Assembly: GCA_938015295.1 (NCBI GenBank)
Contig: CALLQB010000014.1
Span: 1-45,770 of the forward strand
From: an uncultured Acidimicrobiales bacterium
GTDB taxonomy: Bacteria; Actinomycetota; Acidimicrobiia; Acidimicrobiales; SHLQ01
DNA: 45,770 bases
Reading direction: 5' to 3'
Of the stretch, positions 42,515 through 45,770 are shown one piece after another. The notes beneath the pieces were generated by a model, which was not told the origin of the DNA, did no database searches, and worked only from the letters and a program-made list of their open reading frames with translations. Made by a program: the position numbers and the translations under genes. The first letter of the stretch is position 1. Each line of letters opens with the position of its first letter.

Positions 42515-43468
42515 ATGGCTGGTGGTCTGATTGGACTGTTGGACGATGTAGCTGCGCTGGCGAAGCTTGCCGCGGCGTCGATCGATGATGTCGGTGCGGC
42601 TGCTGGTCGAGCCAGCGCCAAAGCAGCCGGTGTCGTCGTCGACGATACGGCGGTAACCCCCGCCTATGTGCAGGGACTCGCCGCCAACCGAGAGCTGCCC
42701 ATCATCAAACAGATCGCAATGGGTTCGCTCAAAAACAAGCTGCTGTTCATCTTGCCGACGGTGCTTATCCTCAGCGAGTTTGTGCCACTGCTAGTAGAGA
42801 TCATTCTGATCTGCGGCGGGCTCTACCTCTGTTTCGAGGGCGTCGAGAAGATTTACCACAAACTTGCGGGTCACGGCGATGGCCACGATGTGCCGGCTGT
42901 TATCGCGGGCCCCGAGCAAGAGAAGGCGACAATCGCCGGTGCCGTGCGCACCGACTTCATCCTCTCGGGGGAGATCATGGTGATCTCGTTGAAAGAGGTC
43001 ATCGACGAAGCGTTTCTCTCGCGAACCGTCATCATGATTGTGGTGGCCTTCTTCATCACCATCGTCGTCTACGGCGTCGTCGCACTCATCGTCAAGATGG
43101 ACGACATTGGTCTAGCCATGGTCGAGCGAGGCGGCAGCTCGGTAAAGATGGGAACCATGCTGGTCAACGGCATGCCCACATTGCTTAAGTGGCTGTCGAT
43201 CGTCGGCACCGCCGCAATGTTGTGGGTTGGCGGACACATTTTGCTGGTCGGCTCCGACGAACTTGGCTGGCACTGGCCCTACGACCAGGTGCACACGCTT
43301 GAAAAGAAGGTGCACGATGTTGGCGGCATCGGCGGCGTGCTCGAATGGCTAATCAACACCGGTATCTCGGCAATTGTGGGCATTATCGCCGGATCGATTG
43401 TCGTAGCGATCGTGACGAAGTTCTTCCATAAGTCGAGCGACGACCACCACGCCGAGGCCCACGCGTAA
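42515..43468 (+). CDS. DUF808-family membrane protein
   Basis: 317 aa. The start AGGLIGLLDDVAALAKLAAASIDDV and the segment LPIIKQIAMGSLKNKLLFILP are typical of the DUF808 (YedI-like) family, with four or five hydrophobic helices (near 78-105, 170-195, 222-245 and 275-300) and a His-rich tail (DDHHAEAHA). Function unknown; proposed to be an inner-membrane protein. GAGAAGG four bases before the ATG at 42515 supports the start. The next gene starts 7 bp after the stop. Confidence 0.85.
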   Translation: MAGGLIGLLDDVAALAKLAAASIDDVGAAAGRASAKAAGVVVDDTAVTPAYVQGLAANRELPIIKQIAMGSLKNKLLFILPTVLILSEFVPLLVEIILICGGLYLCFEGVEKIYHKLAGHGDGHDVPAVIAGPEQEKATIAGAVRTDFILSGEIMVISLKEVIDEAFLSRTVIMIVVAFFITIVVYGVVALIVKMDDIGLAMVERGGSSVKMGTMLVNGMPTLLKWLSIVGTAAMLWVGGHILLVGSDELGWHWPYDQVHTLEKKVHDVGGIGGVLEWLINTGISAIVGIIAGSIVVAIVTKFFHKSSDDHHAEAHA

Positions 43469-43475
43469 ACACGCC

Positions 43476-44705
43476 GTGCCCCGTAACGAACCAGCAGCTC
43501 CGTCTGCAGACACAGTGCCGTCCGAAGACACAGTGCCGTCTGCAGACATAGTGCCGTCTGCAGACATAGTGCCGTCCGAAGACACAGTCGCGTCTGTCGC
43601 TGGCACTTGGGCGGTCGAAACTGAACAGCTCGGTCACCTACATCCCGCCGTTGTCGACGCGTTGACTCGTTCGGGGCTTCTGCGGCGTTGGGTCGCCGAG
43701 ACCGTGGGCGGAGAAGGCGCAGCGGTTACTGATGTTCTCGGAACCATCGAGCACCTAAGCAAGGCCGATGGCGCAACCGGTTGGTGCGTGATGATTGCCA
43801 ACACCACGGCGCTCACTTCGTATCTGTTGTCGCACGACTGGGCCACGACCATCTTTGGTAACCCGGCTACCTGCTCTGGTGGCTTTGGAATGCCCGCTGG
43901 CATCGCTCGGCTGGTCGACGGTGGCCTCGAAGTGTCGGGCGAATGGGCCTGGGGTTCGGGCACCGACCATTGCAACTGGATCGGTGGCGGCGTTCGGGTG
44001 GTCGACGCCCACGGCGAGCCTTCAGCTACCGCCGACGGTTGCACAGCGCCCTTTGTGTTCTTCGAGCCTGCCGATGTCGAGCTGCTCGGCACCTGGGACG
44101 TCGCCGGTCTCAAGGGAACAGCATCCACCCACTACCGAGTTGAGCAGGCGTTCGTGCCCGAAGGCCGATGGGTGCAGTTTGGTGGAGGAGCACCACAAGT
44201 CGAAGGGCCGCTCGGTCGTTTCCCGTTTTTTGGCGCGCTGGCCGCCGGTGTTGCTGCGGTACAGATTGGTTTGGCCGAGAGAGCAATCGACGAACTGGTG
44301 GTACTTGGGGCAAAAAAATCAGCCGGATCGCGTAAAACGCTAGCCGAACGTGCGCCGGTGCAAACCGACCTTGCGCTGGCCCGGGCCAACGTTGCCCAGG
44401 CTCGCAGCTTTCTCTACTCCACCACCGATCGAGTGTGGGAAGACGGCTCGCACGGCCGAGCGGTTACCGGCGAAGCCAAGGCCGAGCTGCGATTGGCCGC
44501 CACGGCTGCAGCGTTGCGATGCCGCGAGGCCGTCGAGCTTTGTTATCACGCAGCAGGCGGCGCCGCCGTGTACTCCGCCAACCCGTTACAACGAGTGTTC
44601 CGCGATGCCCAGGTAGCGCAGAGCCACGGCATGATCGCGCCACGAACCCTTGAGCCGCTAGGGCGTATGGCCTTTGGTCTCGAAACCAACACCTCACTGT
44701 TCTAG
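43476..44705 (+). CDS. Acyl-CoA-dehydrogenase-like flavoprotein (HsaA/HpaH-type monooxygenase group)
   Basis: 409 aa from a GTG at 43476. From about residue 45 (TWAVETEQLGHLHPAVVDAL) the fold is that of acyl-CoA dehydrogenases and the related two-component flavin monooxygenases: LSKADGATGWCVMIANTTAL, then GGFGMPAGIARLVDGG, then SGEWAWGSG, and a C-terminal helical domain. The first ~40 residues are an in-frame hexapeptide repeat (PSADTV/PSEDTV, five copies) encoded by an 18-bp tandem repeat, absent from the fold. Each unit ends in GTG (the last in GTC), so the true start could lie at a later GTG. A nitroreductase follows 8 bp later, which could supply reduced flavin. Substrate unknown. Confidence 0.83.
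   Translation: MPRNEPAAPSADTVPSEDTVPSADIVPSADIVPSEDTVASVAGTWAVETEQLGHLHPAVVDALTRSGLLRRWVAETVGGEGAAVTDVLGTIEHLSKADGATGWCVMIANTTALTSYLLSHDWATTIFGNPATCSGGFGMPAGIARLVDGGLEVSGEWAWGSGTDHCNWIGGGVRVVDAHGEPSATADGCTAPFVFFEPADVELLGTWDVAGLKGTASTHYRVEQAFVPEGRWVQFGGGAPQVEGPLGRFPFFGALAAGVAAVQIGLAERAIDELVVLGAKKSAGSRKTLAERAPVQTDLALARANVAQARSFLYSTTDRVWEDGSHGRAVTGEAKAELRLAATAAALRCREAVELCYHAAGGAAVYSANPLQRVFRDAQVAQSHGMIAPRTLEPLGRMAFGLETNTSLF
43500..43589 (+). repeat. 18-bp tandem repeat, five units, in the 5' end of a flavoprotein gene
   Basis: Units at 43500, 43518, 43536, 43554 and 43572: CCGTCTGCAGACACAGTG and close variants (CCGTCCGAAGACACAGTG, CCGTCTGCAGACATAGTG). Each encodes PS(A/E)D(T/I)V. The units are nearly identical at DNA level, which points to recent expansion, and length change would be in frame. 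Confidence 0.9.
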
Positions 44706-44713
44706 GAGTCACG

Positions 44714-45370
44714 ATGACTGAGTTGTACGACGCAATGAGCACCCTGCGAGCGGTACGACGGCTCCGCCCCGACCCCATTCCCGAAGACGTACTCGAACGG
44801 GTCGTGCAGGCAGCATGTTGGGCACCAACTGGCGGAAACACGCAGCCCTGGAGGGTCGTCGTCGCCACTGACCCAGCGGTCAAACAAGGGCTCGCCGATA
44901 TCTACCGACCCGAGTGGTACAACTACTCGGCCGGGTTCATGAAACGTTTCGTCGATTCGCCCCCTGAAGTCGCCGCCAAGTGGCAACGTGTGAAGGACGC
45001 TGGCGATCACCTCGCCGACAACCTTGCGCAGGCACCAGCCATTCTTGTGTTTGCCGCGAACCCAGCGATGATGGCCGTAACCGATGCCAAGCTTGACCGA
45101 GTGAGCCTCGTCGGCGGCGGCTCGGTGTACCCGGCGGTGCAGAACCTCATGCTTGCCTGTGTCGCCGAAGGCCTCGGCTGCACGCTCACCACGTTGCACT
45201 GCCTGCGCGAAGCCGAGGTGATGCAGGTACTGAACATTCCGACCGATTGGGCCACCGCAGCCATGGTGCCCATCGGCTATCCGGTGGGCAAGGGGCACGG
45301 CCCAATCACCCGGCTGCCGCCCAGCGAAATGGCGTACCGCAACACTTTCGGCACGCCGTGGGTCGACTAA
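44714..45370 (+). CDS. Nitroreductase-family flavoprotein (3 of 3)
   Basis: 218 aa. MSTLRAVRRLRPDPIPEDVLE holds the FMN-phosphate arginines, WAPTGGNTQPWRVVV the flavin-stacking segment and LGCTLTTLHCLREAEV the later contact. GGAG precedes the ATG at 44714 and the gene starts 8 bp after the flavoprotein stop, so the two form an operon. It may act as the flavin reductase for that enzyme or as an independent nitro/enone reductase. Confidence 0.87.
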   Translation: MTELYDAMSTLRAVRRLRPDPIPEDVLERVVQAACWAPTGGNTQPWRVVVATDPAVKQGLADIYRPEWYNYSAGFMKRFVDSPPEVAAKWQRVKDAGDHLADNLAQAPAILVFAANPAMMAVTDAKLDRVSLVGGGSVYPAVQNLMLACVAEGLGCTLTTLHCLREAEVMQVLNIPTDWATAAMVPIGYPVGKGHGPITRLPPSEMAYRNTFGTPWVD

Positions 45371-45387
45371 CTACACGGTAGGTTTGG

Positions 45388-45770
45388 CTAGCCGGCGGCT
45401 CGCGTCGCTCGAACGAGGAGAAACCACGGTCGATGAAGATCCTGGGCGCGTTCGGGATGGGCTCTCACCTCGGCTGCAGATGGTCCCCAGTCGACAATCC
45501 GTTCAAGGGTGAAACCTGTACTGATCACCGTGTTCACATAGGTGGCGACGGTTCGGTGTTCTTTGATGACACCGTCGACAAACCAGCTGGTTTCTCGTTC
45601 GCCCTCGATGAGGTAGTTGTCGAGCGGCCAGACTTGGTGGCCGGCGCTCGCTGTGTCGAACGACTGCACCGTTGGCGCGCTGTAGATCGGATGTTCGACG
45701 GAGAACACCAGCGATCCACCGGGCGTGATCGCCTGCGCAGCCATCGAAAGCAGACGTTCGAGGTGTTTCA
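45388..45770 (-). CDS. SAM-dependent methyltransferase, C-terminal part
   Basis: 127 residues plus stop are visible; the frame is open to the right edge. KHLERLLSMAAQAITPGGSLVFSVEHPIY is the end of the Rossmann methyltransferase core (motif III: 'L-x-PGG-x-L-V-F-S-x-E-H-P'), and ETSWFVDGVIKEHRTVATYVNTVI with GFTLERIVDWGPS is the C-terminal substrate-side region. The SAM-binding motif I lies outside the window. It is convergent with the nitroreductase (17-bp gap). Confidence 0.75.
   Translation of the reverse strand, partial: KHLERLLSMAAQAITPGGSLVFSVEHPIYSAPTVQSFDTASAGHQVWPLDNYLIEGERETSWFVDGVIKEHRTVATYVNTVISTGFTLERIVDWGPSAAEVRAHPERAQDLHRPWFLLVRATRAAG

Overview
The window is GC-rich, densely coded DNA from a bacterial chromosome: 41 protein genes (two cut by the window edges), no gene-free stretch above 300 bases, and no tRNA, rRNA, CRISPR array, transposase or phage gene that I can see. 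A free-living actinobacterium, probably of the Acidimicrobiia type, fits best. The reasons are a BTAD/SARP-type regulator fused to a STAND NTPase, a luciferase-like and a PPOX protein of F420-associated families, a DUF3179 lipoprotein, several GTG/TTG starts and a likely leaderless promoter. The lineage is inferred from gene content only.

Layout. 1-6842: end of a probable P450, a Rieske oxygenase, a stand-alone PEP-utilising-type protein, a Dabb protein, a choline-sulfatase-like sulfatase and a second Rieske oxygenase. 6897-9740: a tail-anchored SARP-STAND regulator divergent from a small secreted protein with an internal repeat. 9798-17092: acyl-CoA ligase, SDR, PPOX protein, M24 protein resembling DddP, enolase-superfamily protein resembling hydroxyproline-betaine 2-epimerase, TSUP transporter and MaoC-like dehydratase; two copies of a 118-bp palindromic element bracket the transporter. 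17139-23849: aminotransferase, DUF3179 lipoprotein, NmrA-like protein, nitroreductase, SDR, a small unknown protein and an aldo/keto reductase. 23977-28159: P450, old-yellow-enzyme/dienoyl-CoA-reductase-like flavoprotein and a Dus enzyme. 28175-34432: nitroreductase, LLM oxidoreductase and fused CoA-transferase on the minus strand, then enoyl-CoA hydratase and a third Rieske oxygenase on the plus strand. 34550-35569: Xre-RES toxin-antitoxin pair. 35693-38975: a tightly coupled trio (M19-like protein, unknown 559-aa protein, DUF3726 protein). 39075-45770: RidA, thiolase, ABC-F ATPase, DUF808 membrane protein, acyl-CoA-dehydrogenase-like flavoprotein, nitroreductase and a partial methyltransferase.

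How it fits together. Most genes encode oxidative attack (P450s, three Rieske oxygenases, flavin reductases) and CoA-thioester breakdown (ligase, CoA-transferase, hydratases, dehydrogenases, thiolase), as in a catabolic accessory region. A second thread is osmolyte or quaternary-amine chemistry: a choline-sulfatase-like enzyme, Rieske oxygenases of the kind that can demethylate betaines, a betaine-epimerase-like enzyme and a DddP-like protein. No Rieske reductase or ferredoxin is present, so electron donors must lie elsewhere.

Most worth following up: the SARP-STAND/secreted-repeat-protein pair, the palindromic element with G-rich flanks, the M19-like/unknown/DUF3726 trio, and several enzymes that have lost a family-defining residue.
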